In this document: piece by piece, positions 1-5,725 of the stretch | Layout: each line of letters opens with the position of its first letter | Position numbering within the stretch: the stretch's first letter is position 1 | Source of the DNA: UBA961 sp041191145 | GTDB taxonomy: Bacteria; Bacteroidota; Ignavibacteria; Kapaibacteriales; UBA961 | Assembly: GCA_041191145.1 (NCBI GenBank) | Contig: JBEEPK010000062.1 | Span: forward strand, 1 to 10,802 | Direction: 5' to 3' | Length of the DNA stretch: 10,802 nucleotides | Notes under the pieces: model-generated | Database searches by the model: none | The model's input: the letters and a program-made list of their open reading frames with translations, nothing else | Told to the model about the DNA's origin: nothing | Translations under genes and position numbers: made by a program

Positions 1-177
1 ATCGTTTGTAATACATTGCGTATCATGGTCAAAATCCTGAATACGGGAAAAGTCCTTTAAGGAACAATTCAAATTTCGAGGCTTAATTGGGCCAAAACAA
101 TGACATTTGTCAGGTGATTGTTGAAAAGTACCATCAAATGCATATCAAGTTGAGTGAAAAGACGGTATTTTTGCGAC

Positions 178-1218
178 ATGAAATTTTCGACATGCCTACG
201 ATATACTTGCATTGTGCTTTTCATATTCCTTCTACATGGATTTGAACTCAATGCCCAAATTCTTCCTTCTTTCGGTGAGGAAAGAACGGGTATATCACTT
301 GGATCCGCTTTGAAAATTGGTGCAGGAGCGCGTGCAACGGGAATGGGAGAGAGTGTTGTTTCCGTGATCAATGATGCCAATGCGATGTATTGGAATCCTG
401 CGGGGATGACGCAATCCACAAGCAATCACATTGCATTCAGCCAAACGCAATGGTTTGCAGGCTTAGAACATCGCTTTGCCTCCGGACTTTACAAGTTGGA
501 TGATGAATCAGCAATAGGATTCTCCATAGCCAATTTGAATGCGGGTTCGATCAAAGTGACAACAGAGTTTCGTCCTTTCGGCACCGGCGAAACCATCAAT
601 TTTGGAACATCTGCTTTCTCACTTGGATATGCGAGACAATTCACCGAGCAATTCTCAGCCGGATTAACTTTGCGCTATCTTCATGAACAAGCAGGTACGA
701 TGCGTCTGAATGGCGTTCTTTTTGATGCCGGAACATTCTATAAAACCGGCTTGGGAACATCCCGCTTCGCTGTGGCGATCAGCAATTTTGGTGGGAAATT
801 GACACCTTCCGGAACATTGAAAACACAAGGTTCGGCACCTGATTTCAATGGCGGTGAAGCAAATGCATTTCAATCATTTGATCCACCGATCAATTTTCGA
901 ATTGGATTTGCGATGGAGCCCATCATAGATAGCATGCAATCCTGGACGGTATCCGTGCAATTAAACCACCCGAGTGACAATGCAGAAAACTATGCATTGG
1001 GTTCAGAATATGCACTCACATTTTCAGAATCATTTCCCGCAAAAGCAATCATCAGAGGTGGATATATCATAGGGTTAGAACAGGGGCAATTCTCCGGAGG
1101 AGCGGGCATTCATCTTCCAATTAATGGAAATGATTATATGTTACAAGTGGATTATTCATATACAGATTTCTCGGATCTTGGGGGCATACATAGATTCACT
1201 CTTGGTATGATGTTTTAA
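178..1218 (+). CDS. PorV/PorQ-family outer-membrane beta-barrel protein
   Basis: A 346-residue protein with an N-terminal signal peptide (short basic start, hydrophobic stretch at about residues 11-24, then a likely cleavage near NAQ). The mature N-terminus contains the family hallmark: a GAGARATGMG segment followed by NDANAMYWNPAGM. In PorV/PorQ proteins (UPF0164, related to FadL-like barrels) the same region reads GxGARAxGMGxA...D..A.YWNPAG. The rest is alternating beta-strand sequence and the chain ends in Phe, as outer-membrane barrels do. PorV is the shuttle that carries T9SS cargo to the sortase PorU; this protein may be that or a paralogue, and the sequence alone does not decide. I start it at ATG 178. 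An in-frame GTG at 154 would add eight residues (MKRRYFCD) ahead of the natural signal peptide; neither start has a good Shine-Dalgarno. A T9SS cargo gene in the same window fits the T9SS role. Family assignment is confident; the precise role is not. Confidence 0.88.
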   Translation: MKFSTCLRYTCIVLFIFLLHGFELNAQILPSFGEERTGISLGSALKIGAGARATGMGESVVSVINDANAMYWNPAGMTQSTSNHIAFSQTQWFAGLEHRFASGLYKLDDESAIGFSIANLNAGSIKVTTEFRPFGTGETINFGTSAFSLGYARQFTEQFSAGLTLRYLHEQAGTMRLNGVLFDAGTFYKTGLGTSRFAVAISNFGGKLTPSGTLKTQGSAPDFNGGEANAFQSFDPPINFRIGFAMEPIIDSMQSWTVSVQLNHPSDNAENYALGSEYALTFSESFPAKAIIRGGYIIGLEQGQFSGGAGIHLPINGNDYMLQVDYSYTDFSDLGGIHRFTLGMMF

Positions 1219-1248
1219 GAATTGGGTTGACAGAACTACTGTAAATTA

Positions 1249-1274
1249 TGTGTAATTCCCTTTACACATTGACA
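1249..1274. promoter_or_regulatory. Inverted repeat, possible activator site upstream of RNA element E1
   Basis: A perfect 7-bp inverted repeat, TGTGTAA-N6-TTACACA (1249-1268), is followed directly by TTGACA. The 13-mer TTACACATTGACA recurs at 5397-5409, upstream of the second RNA element, again with a TGTG half at the same spacing. Both lie about 140-170 bp before the predicted start of a sigma-54-type promoter, a normal distance for an enhancer-binding activator. This is inference from position and repetition. It could instead be a hairpin in the 3' UTR of the upstream gene, and TTGACA also looks like a -35 box, although no good -10 follows. Confidence 0.45.
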
Positions 1275-1309
1275 TCATGATTATAAACAATCACATGTTC
1301 TCAAAAAAT

Positions 1310-1361
1310 ACAAACTACCCTAGAAGGCTGATAAATGCTACCTTTTAGGGTGTTTGTGTTT
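1310..1361 (+). terminator. Rho-independent terminator of the PorV/PorQ-family gene
   Basis: The left arm at 1310-1327 pairs with the right arm at 1341-1357. It forms about 17 base pairs (one G-T wobble) with one bulged T at 1316 and a 13-base loop. GTTTT follows on the right and an A-rich stretch (1303-1308) lies on the left, so it may work in both directions. It insulates the upstream gene from the promoter at 1377. Confidence 0.8.
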
Positions 1362-1376
1362 TAGTAAGAAAAAGTT

Positions 1377-1392
1377 TGGCACGAGAATTACA
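1377..1392 (+). promoter_or_regulatory. Sigma-54-type (-24/-12) promoter of RNA element E1
   Basis: TGGCACG-N4-TTACA matches the RpoN consensus TGGCACG-N4-TTGCA with exact spacing; the one deviation is A for G in the -12 GC pair. The predicted start is near 1403. The surrounding 27 bases (1369-1395) are identical at 5526-5552 and identity drops at once on either side, as expected for a conserved protein-binding site. A sigma-70 reading (TTGGCA as -35) gives only poor -10 boxes. The same deviation in both copies may reflect this lineage's RpoN or a weak promoter. Confidence 0.55.
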
Positions 1393-1402
1393 TATTGTAT
1401 TG

Positions 1403-1548
1403 TAGAGTTCATTGAAAAAGTTCAATCAATAAATAGAATAATAGGGAAGCATAGATGATGCAAGGGGAATAGCATCTTGGGGCTATGCAAAAAAGAAAAA
1501 GCAATGTTTGATTCTCAGGGGTAAATCATGGGGGACATTGCTTTTTCC
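1403..1548 (+). ncRNA. Structured RNA element E1, two G-tract hairpins (copy 1)
   Basis: After a leader of about 46 bases there are two hairpins of one design. Hairpin 1 has outer stem GCATAG (1449-1454) with CTATGC (1483-1488), inner stem GATGC (1457-1461) with GCATC (1472-1476), a loop containing AAGGGG, and TTGGGG unpaired on the 3' side. Hairpin 2 has a perfect 12-bp outer stem (1496-1507 with 1535-1546), inner stem TGATT (1509-1513) with AATCA (1524-1528), a loop containing CAGGGG, and TGGGGG on the 3' side. The promoter, leader length, hairpin order and G-tract positions all recur in E2 at 5560-5712. There is no open frame of note inside. It may be a free small RNA, with hairpin 2 and its T-run serving as an imperfect terminator, or the start of a long leader reaching the gene at 2135. 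I do not recognise an Rfam family; the 3' boundary is uncertain. Confidence 0.7.
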
Positions 1549-1550
1549 AG

Positions 1551-2122
1551 TTGATCCGATTTCAATTGAAAAGGGTGAAATGCATCTAATACAAAATTGA
1601 GACTCGTACGAGATACAATATCATGCCATACGATCATGGGAATAGGAAGAGAATGAATCAGGGAAGAATTGATTGAACGAAATGATCGCGCAAATGTTCA
1701 ACCGAACATTTCACAAAACATGCATTCGTACATTGGGAGTACATAGCTCCCATGATCGCATACATGTCATATCAAATAGCCTACAAAGAACCTGCCGGAA
1801 ATCCAACATCGCGAATGACAGAGGCAAAATCCAATGTCTCTATTTAAAATTGATCAAGAGATCATGCAAGCGTATGAAGAATGTCAAAATATATCGCAGA
1901 TGAGTCCGAAATCAGTAAACACTGATTAGAAATGCAGTAAAACCATAAAAACAAAAAAATAAAAGACATACTCTGCCACATATCATGTGGTGAAGTTGCA
2001 AAATGTGAATCAATGTGGTTCACATACTAAGAACATAAAATATTCAGGGAATAACATGTAGATGATTCATTATAAGAGTCATGAGAGAATTGTTATACCA
2101 ATTTATTCACAATTAATCTATA
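1551..2122 (+). other. Long non-coding stretch with many inverted repeats
   Basis: About 570 bases without a convincing gene. What it holds: a small hairpin ATTTC...GAAAT around 1559-1580 with AAAGGG in its loop; palindromes TTTCAATTGAAA (1560-1571) and CTCGTACGAG (1603-1612); an 11-bp long-range pair CGATCATGGGA (1631-1641) with TCCCATGATCG (1748-1758); inside it a perfect 8-bp hairpin with loop AACC (1692-1711) and a competing stem TGGGAG/CTCCCA (1734-1752). Further on are AATCAGT-AAAC-ACTGATT (1910-1927), CCACAT-ATC-ATGTGG (1976-1990) and ATGTGAA...TTCACAT (2003-2025). None is followed by a T-run, so they are not simple terminators. It could be a continuing structured transcript from E1 or the leader of the gene at 2135. 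I see no strong sigma-70 promoter for that gene. Confidence 0.5.
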
Positions 2123-2134
2123 ATGGAGGAAACC

Positions 2135-3142
2135 ATGATTCAAGCCATAAGCAAAAATATCAGTCAACTGATTATTGAACACAGTAAAAGCACAATTGAA
2201 GCTGAATTACTGTTAGAAGTAGAAGTTTCTATCCATGAAACTATCGTACATATGTATAAAGAAATATATGTCGCACTCATCGTGCTAGATTCATTTCTAG
2301 CAAATGTACTAGAACATTATCCCTTAATAGTAGATGAAACTGTCTTTGATACATTTATGAAGAATTCCGATGCTATTGAAGATATGTTTATCTCCATTAA
2401 TGAAGATGAAGAATGCTTCGGTAATGAAGCAGAAACTTTGGGTACTAACATTGCCCTACAATTCATGAATGAAGAACATGGATTCACAGAACTTAGTCTT
2501 CCTGAATACATGTATTACATTACTCAGTTTTTCTTTCTCATTCGCACATATTGTGAAGGAAATAAAACCTTCAGCTATAGCGAGAAAGAACTAAATACTG
2601 CTTTGGATATCTACAATGATATCACAAAAAGACCAATAGTAATTGCTAATCATCCAGTTAACAGTACTACTAAAGAACTCTTTGTTCATTCAATGAATAT
2701 ACATGTCTATTCTTCGAATCAACCATATTTTGCTGCATGCAAAGCAGCATTACTCATTGCGCTGAATAAAGAAACGATTATAGAACGATTCAATATTGAT
2801 AATACAGATATATCTATTGAAAGTGACGCAGCATCAGCAGTCATTGACAATAAACATCAGTTGCATTCAATCATTGAATTCTATTCAAATGAACCTGTTT
2901 TATTGAATTCTACAGCGACACAGATCATATCATTGTTACGAAGCAAATATGAAAACTTCATTACAGATACACATGATTTAAAACTTTCAGATCTTTGCAC
3001 ATTGCTTGAAATCATGCTAGCAATTGTTGACTATGTTTCTACAGTTGATTCTATACTTATTGACAATCTCAGAAATTCATTAAGTCATACGAATGAATAT
3101 GACATACTATGTCAGCATATTTCTGCCTTACAGAACAAATAA
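2135..3142 (+). CDS. Unrecognised acidic, largely helical protein
   Basis: A 335-residue protein that I cannot place in a family. I use ATG 2135, not the in-frame ATG at 2123, because GGAGG at 2125-2129 sits five bases before it; the earlier ATG overlaps this site and would add only MEET. There is no signal peptide and no membrane segment, so it is probably cytoplasmic. Composition is rich in Glu, Asp, Ile, Leu and Asn, with long stretches that read as amphipathic helices (about residues 1-60, 125-165 and 265-330); a very acidic patch, INEDEECFGNEAE, lies near residues 88-100. No catalytic motif stands out. The gene stands alone: the non-coding E1 region precedes it and its own terminator follows at 3200. 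Codon use looks like that of the neighbours, so the reading frame is believable. If E1 is a leader rather than a free RNA, this is the gene it would control. Confidence 0.75.
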   Translation: MIQAISKNISQLIIEHSKSTIEAELLLEVEVSIHETIVHMYKEIYVALIVLDSFLANVLEHYPLIVDETVFDTFMKNSDAIEDMFISINEDEECFGNEAETLGTNIALQFMNEEHGFTELSLPEYMYYITQFFFLIRTYCEGNKTFSYSEKELNTALDIYNDITKRPIVIANHPVNSTTKELFVHSMNIHVYSSNQPYFAACKAALLIALNKETIIERFNIDNTDISIESDAASAVIDNKHQLHSIIEFYSNEPVLLNSTATQIISLLRSKYENFITDTHDLKLSDLCTLLEIMLAIVDYVSTVDSILIDNLRNSLSHTNEYDILCQHISALQNK

Positions 3143-3199
3143 AACTATCGTTACACATTGCGAATATAATCATGCAATACACACAGTATCTTCATTAAC

Positions 3200-3241
3200 A
3201 AGCCGTTATGTTTTTGTCAACATGACGGCTTTTCATTTTTT
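3200..3241 (+). terminator. Rho-independent terminator after the 335-residue gene
   Basis: An 11-bp stem (one G-T wobble) pairs AAGCCGTTATG (3200-3210) with CATGACGGCTT (3221-3231) around a 10-base loop, followed by TTCATTTTTT. It closes the upstream gene and separates it from the promoter at 3257. Confidence 0.88.
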
Positions 3242-3256
3242 GACTACAGAAGATAT

Positions 3257-3285
3257 TTGCGATTCAAGAAAATATAAACTATAAT
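3257..3285 (+). promoter_or_regulatory. Sigma-70-type promoter of the riboswitch-metK operon
   Basis: TTGCGA (3257-3262), a 17-base spacer and a perfect TATAAT (3280-3285), placing the start near 3291-3293. It lies just after the terminator at 3200 and about 20 bases before the riboswitch, so the transcript would open with a small hairpin, AGTCC/GGACT (3290-3305), and then the aptamer. Confidence 0.72.
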
Positions 3286-3310
3286 TGCGAGTCCTAACAC
3301 GGACTTTGAA

Positions 3311-3404
3311 GATAAAACATCAAGAGAGACTGAGGGATACAGCCCTATGAAGTCTCACCAACCTGATTTAATTCGGTGGTACTGCTGTAATCGATGCAAG
3401 TCAG
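3311..3404 (+). ncRNA. SAM riboswitch aptamer (SAM-I clan; features of the SAM-I/IV variant)
   Basis: The conserved core reads ATCAAGAGAG...GAGGG....GCCCTATGAAG...CCAACC...GGTGGT, the S-box pattern. P1 is CATC (3318-3321) with GATG (3393-3396). P2 is GAGACT (3326-3331) with AGTCTC (3351-3356), then a kink-turn (GA opposite ATGA) and the upper stem GGG/CCC. The P2 loop TACAG (3338-3342) forms a pseudoknot with CTGTA (3385-3389). P3 is ACC (3361-3363) with GGT (3375-3377). Unlike ordinary SAM-I, P1 closes almost directly after the pseudoknot strand, so there is no P4. The P3 loop TGATTT (3364-3369) can pair with AAGTCA (3398-3403) just after P1, which resembles the extra pseudoknot of SAM-IV and SAM-I/IV. 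Its place upstream of metK agrees with sensing S-adenosylmethionine. The class is confident; the subtype is inferred from hand folding. Confidence 0.9.
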
Positions 3405-3549
3405 CCTTTCACAAGACCTCCCCATCGTTTACGCAATTCTACTCTTATCCAATCAGATTGATCTCAATCCTCGATGGCATATATGCATCATGGAGAAGCA
3501 TTGATGTTTTGTCATGAATCATTTTCATAACAAATCAGGAGATATCACC
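3405..3549 (+). promoter_or_regulatory. Expression platform / 5' UTR between riboswitch and first gene
   Basis: GATAAAACATCAA (3311-3323), which includes the 5' strand of P1, can pair with TTGATGTTTTGTC (3501-3513) over 13 positions with one G-T wobble. That pairing excludes P1, so it is a good candidate for the ligand-free state. The region also holds CCATCG (3422-3427) complementary to CGATGG (3472-3477), enclosing GATTG-ATCT-CAATC, and a C-rich segment CCTCCCC (3417-3423) able to pair with the GGAG of the ribosome site at 3537-3541. There is no hairpin followed by a T-run, so control of translation looks more likely than early termination. Confidence 0.55.
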
Positions 3550-4182
3550 ATGAAAAAAACAGCATTGAATGAGTATGTGCTTCTTTGTTTGAAACAGCAC
3601 AATAAAAAACGCGGAGACATTCCGTCATTGCTTGGATTGACAAATGCAAATAAGGCATTGCGCCGATTTGATGCACTGCTTTCAGGAAATTTGCAGGATG
3701 AAGACATGATTAAGCGATTGCGCTCATCACGTTGTTTTGGAGGACAGGGACTTGAAAATGCATTGCTAGTTACATCTCGAAAAATCGCAATAGATGAACA
3801 AGAAAGAATCATGACAAATGAACTTCGCCATCGACGAGCATTTCGTCAACATGGTTGGATTGAAACTGATTACAAAGGTGGTCATCCACCGCGTGGTATG
3901 ATTTGTATGGCGATTCCCAAAACCAAGTATATTCATATTCCGGATGAAGTACTGAATAAAAGAAAGGGAAATATTCTCTCAATTGTGGGGAAATATTTTA
4001 ATCAACTCATTGAAGACCAAGAAAGCAAAGTGAATCAATGCACGATATTTGGTGAACCAATTCGGATTCTCTTTCGCGATGCTTTTGATCACTGTCATGT
4101 ATTCGACATCCAACGTAGATGTTTTGTGGGTAGTAAATCCATCGATTGGAAAAAGGACGAAGTAAAGTGTTTGTATTATTAA
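3550..4182 (+). CDS. SAM-riboswitch-controlled unknown protein, first gene of the metK operon
   Basis: A 210-residue basic protein without signal peptide or membrane segment. ATG 3550 is preferred over the in-frame ATG 3514 because AGGAG (3537-3541) lies eight bases before it, and the region 3501-3513 appears to belong to the riboswitch switching segment. Residues about 8-50 look like a helix-turn-helix-like block: RGDIPSLLGL, then NANKALRRFDALLSGN. From memory, this pattern (a 'GL/GY-N..KALRR.D.LL.G' stretch, followed later by an 'F..H.W.ET' strand, here RAFRQHGWIETD at about residues 95-106) resembles uncharacterised proteins of other bacteria, but I cannot name the family. No metabolic motif is visible. 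It shares the SAM riboswitch with metK, whose start lies 16 bases after its stop, so it is presumably made when SAM is low. It could be a regulator or an RNA/DNA-binding partner of SAM metabolism; this is inference. Confidence 0.82.
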   Translation: MKKTALNEYVLLCLKQHNKKRGDIPSLLGLTNANKALRRFDALLSGNLQDEDMIKRLRSSRCFGGQGLENALLVTSRKIAIDEQERIMTNELRHRRAFRQHGWIETDYKGGHPPRGMICMAIPKTKYIHIPDEVLNKRKGNILSIVGKYFNQLIEDQESKVNQCTIFGEPIRILFRDAFDHCHVFDIQRRCFVGSKSIDWKKDEVKCLYY

Positions 4183-4198
4183 TCGTATAGGAATGAAT

Positions 4199-5359
4199 AT
4201 GTCATATCTATGGACAAGTGAATATGTATCACCAGGGCATCCTGATAAAATTGCCGATCAGATCTCAGACGCAATTCTGGATGCATACTTGCGTGTGGAT
4301 GAAGAGGCAAAAGTTGCAGCTGAAACAATGGTCAAAGGAAATACCATTTATGTCTGCGGTGAAATAACAACTGCTTCCGAAATTCCGCAATCAGATCTTG
4401 AGAAAGAAATTCGAAAGACAGTATGCGATATCGGATATGATCGAGATGAATTTGGGTTTAATGGTCAGACCTGCGAAATAATTTTTAATGTCAGCGAACA
4501 ATCACGAGAAATCAATAAAGGCGTAGTACAAGAGGGTGACATTATTGGTGCCGGAGATCAAGGCATCATGTTTGGATATGCAACCAAAGAAACTCCAACA
4601 TCAATGCCACCTGCGATCTATTTGGCAAAGCAGTTCATACATGTGGCATATGGTGCCCGCGATACTTTTTTTGATGGTGGAGATTATCTCAGACCCGATA
4701 TGAAATCACAAGTCACTCTGCGATGTGATGCCAATGGAGTAATGGAAATCGACACCGTCGTTCTATCTGCTTGTCATAGTACATTGCTAAGCTTATCTGA
4801 TGTAAAGGAATTCTTTTATACTCAAATACTCCCAACCGTTAAGGAATCTAATCCTGAACATATTCAACGATGGTTTACCGATAATACGAAGTATCTCATC
4901 AATCCTGCAGGTCCATGGCATATGGGTGGGCCAATCGCAGATTGTGGTTTGACAGGGCGTAAAATTGTGGTTGATCAATATGGAGCAGATGCACCAATTG
5001 GTGGTGGAGCATTTTCCGGAAAAGATTCCACAAAAGTGGATAGATCAGCAGCATATATGGCAAGAAATATTGCTTTAAAGACCTTGCATCAACATGATGA
5101 TTGTGAAAAGATCATCGTTCAACTTGCTTATGCCATTGGGACGGAATATCCAGTATCATATAGAATCATGAATCCCGATACAAAACACGAGTATGAATTG
5201 GGATCTTTTACTTTGGATGATTTAACTCCAAAAGCAATCCAACAAAGACTGGGATTGCATAATCCCATATATCTACAAACTGCAAAATATGGTCATTTCG
5301 GGAATGAATTTGTTACTTCAAATGGGATTCCATTTTTCAAATGGGAATCAATCGATTGA
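4199..5359 (+). CDS. metK: S-adenosylmethionine synthetase (methionine adenosyltransferase)
   Basis: Makes S-adenosylmethionine from ATP and methionine with release of phosphate and diphosphate; cytoplasmic, a homotetramer in most bacteria. At 386 residues it has the usual length. Visible signatures are GHPDKIADQISDAILD (residues 13-28, ATP and methionine contacts), GAGDQGIMFGYA (117-128, the family hexapeptide), GGPIADCGLTGRKIVVD (243-259), the P-loop-like GGGAFSGKD (268-276) followed by KVDRSAAYMAR, and YGHFGNE near the end. The loop after NPAG reads PWHMGG where many MetK proteins have RFVIGG; it seems to be a clade variant, not a defect. ATG 4199 suits AGGA (4189-4192) at six bases; ATG 4193 would leave almost no spacing and add MN. 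It is the second gene of an operon behind a SAM riboswitch, which gives end-product feedback. No terminator is evident after it. Confidence 0.97.
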   Translation: MSYLWTSEYVSPGHPDKIADQISDAILDAYLRVDEEAKVAAETMVKGNTIYVCGEITTASEIPQSDLEKEIRKTVCDIGYDRDEFGFNGQTCEIIFNVSEQSREINKGVVQEGDIIGAGDQGIMFGYATKETPTSMPPAIYLAKQFIHVAYGARDTFFDGGDYLRPDMKSQVTLRCDANGVMEIDTVVLSACHSTLLSLSDVKEFFYTQILPTVKESNPEHIQRWFTDNTKYLINPAGPWHMGGPIADCGLTGRKIVVDQYGADAPIGGGAFSGKDSTKVDRSAAYMARNIALKTLHQHDDCEKIIVQLAYAIGTEYPVSYRIMNPDTKHEYELGSFTLDDLTPKAIQQRLGLHNPIYLQTAKYGHFGNEFVTSNGIPFFKWESID

Positions 5360-5383
5360 TGAGTTCATAAATATATATGTATG

Positions 5384-5431
5384 TGTGAATGTATGCTTAC
5401 ACATTGACAGATAAAGCCGACACTTTACACA
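5384..5431. promoter_or_regulatory. Inverted repeat, possible activator site upstream of RNA element E2
   Basis: TGTGAAT-N6-TTACACA (5384-5403), followed by TTGACA, has the same 20-base span as the repeat at 1249-1268 and shares the identical 13-mer TTACACATTGACA (5397-5409). A further TTACACA half-site lies at 5425-5431. Its centre is about 166 bp before the predicted start of the E2 promoter, against about 144 bp for E1; the difference is close to two helical turns, so the sites would face the same side of the DNA. The activator is unknown. Confidence 0.45.
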
Positions 5432-5533
5432 ATAAACTTATTGAAATATACATATACTCAATTACTACACAGTCACTTTAAAAATGAGATAATTACATAT
5501 GTCCTGAGATGATAAGAATTCACGAAAAAAGTT

Positions 5534-5549
5534 TGGCACGAGAATTACA
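5534..5549 (+). promoter_or_regulatory. Sigma-54-type (-24/-12) promoter of RNA element E2
   Basis: Identical to the E1 promoter: TGGCACG (5534-5540), N4, TTACA, with the same A in place of G in the -12 element. The predicted start is near 5560. The 27-base identical block spans 5526-5552. Confidence 0.55.
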
Positions 5550-5559
5550 TATAGATAAT

Positions 5560-5715
5560 CAGAGTACATTGAAACAGAGTAAAATTTAGAAATAGATCTT
5601 AGGGAAGCATAGGTGATGCAGGGGCTTTGAAGCATCATGGGGACTATGTAAATGTAGAAGAAGTTCACCATTTGGTTTGCAGGGGAATCCATGGGGGATG
5701 GTGAATTTCTTCATT
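5560..5715 (+). ncRNA. Structured RNA element E2, two G-tract hairpins (copy 2)
   Basis: Second copy of the E1 design. The promoter-to-hairpin distance is 73 bases against 72 in E1, and the leader shares AGAGT-CATTGAAA and AGGGAAGCATAG blocks. Hairpin 1 has outer stem GCATAG (5607-5612) with CTATGT (5644-5649), inner TGATGC (5614-5619) with GCATCA (5632-5637), AGGGG in the loop and TGGGGA on the 3' side. Hairpin 2 has a 15-bp outer stem (5657-5671 with 5698-5712, one G-T pair), a weaker inner stem TGG/CCA plus TT/AA (5673-5691), GCAGGGG in the loop and TGGGGG on the 3' side. The outer stem of hairpin 2 has no sequence similarity to that of E1 but is just as well paired, which is compensatory change. 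It may end here or continue into the hairpin at 5726 and the gene at 5900. Confidence 0.7.
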
Positions 5716-5725
5716 CACAATTGTG

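Noticed and set aside
1..60. Open frame from the left edge to TAA at 58-60, possible end of an upstream gene
   Set aside because: Only 19 residues, no recognisable motif; another frame here also looks protein-like but has a stop at 9-11. Not enough to call.
166..173. TATTTTTG, a match to the Bacteroidota -7 box TAnnTTTG
   Set aside because: It lies five bases before the ATG at 178 and has no TTG box at the right distance upstream; probably chance in AT-rich DNA.
69..425. Open frame of 118 codons on the minus strand
   Set aside because: A shadow of the PorV/PorQ-family gene in another frame; it has no support of its own.
1673..1903. Open frame of 76 codons on the plus strand
   Set aside because: TTG start without a ribosome site, odd basic composition, and it overlaps the inverted repeats at 1631-1758; no protein-like pattern.
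2004..2024. TGTGAA...TTCACA as a CRP-type operator
   Set aside because: The spacing between TGTGA and TCACA is 11 bases, not the 6 of a CRP site, and no promoter lies next to it.
3093..3284. Open frame of 63 codons overlapping the end of the 335-residue gene
   Set aside because: It reads through the terminator at 3200-3241 and the promoter at 3257-3285 and has no ribosome site.
3301..3402. GACTTTG (3302-3308) and CAAGTC (3397-3402) as an extension of riboswitch P1
   Set aside because: It needs a nine-base bulge on one side and conflicts with the better P3-loop pseudoknot that uses AAGTCA.
1369..5712. E1 and E2 as ends of a mobile element or composite transposon
   Set aside because: They are direct, diverged copies with paired stems; there is no transposase, no terminal inverted repeat and no target duplication, and the genes between include the essential metK.
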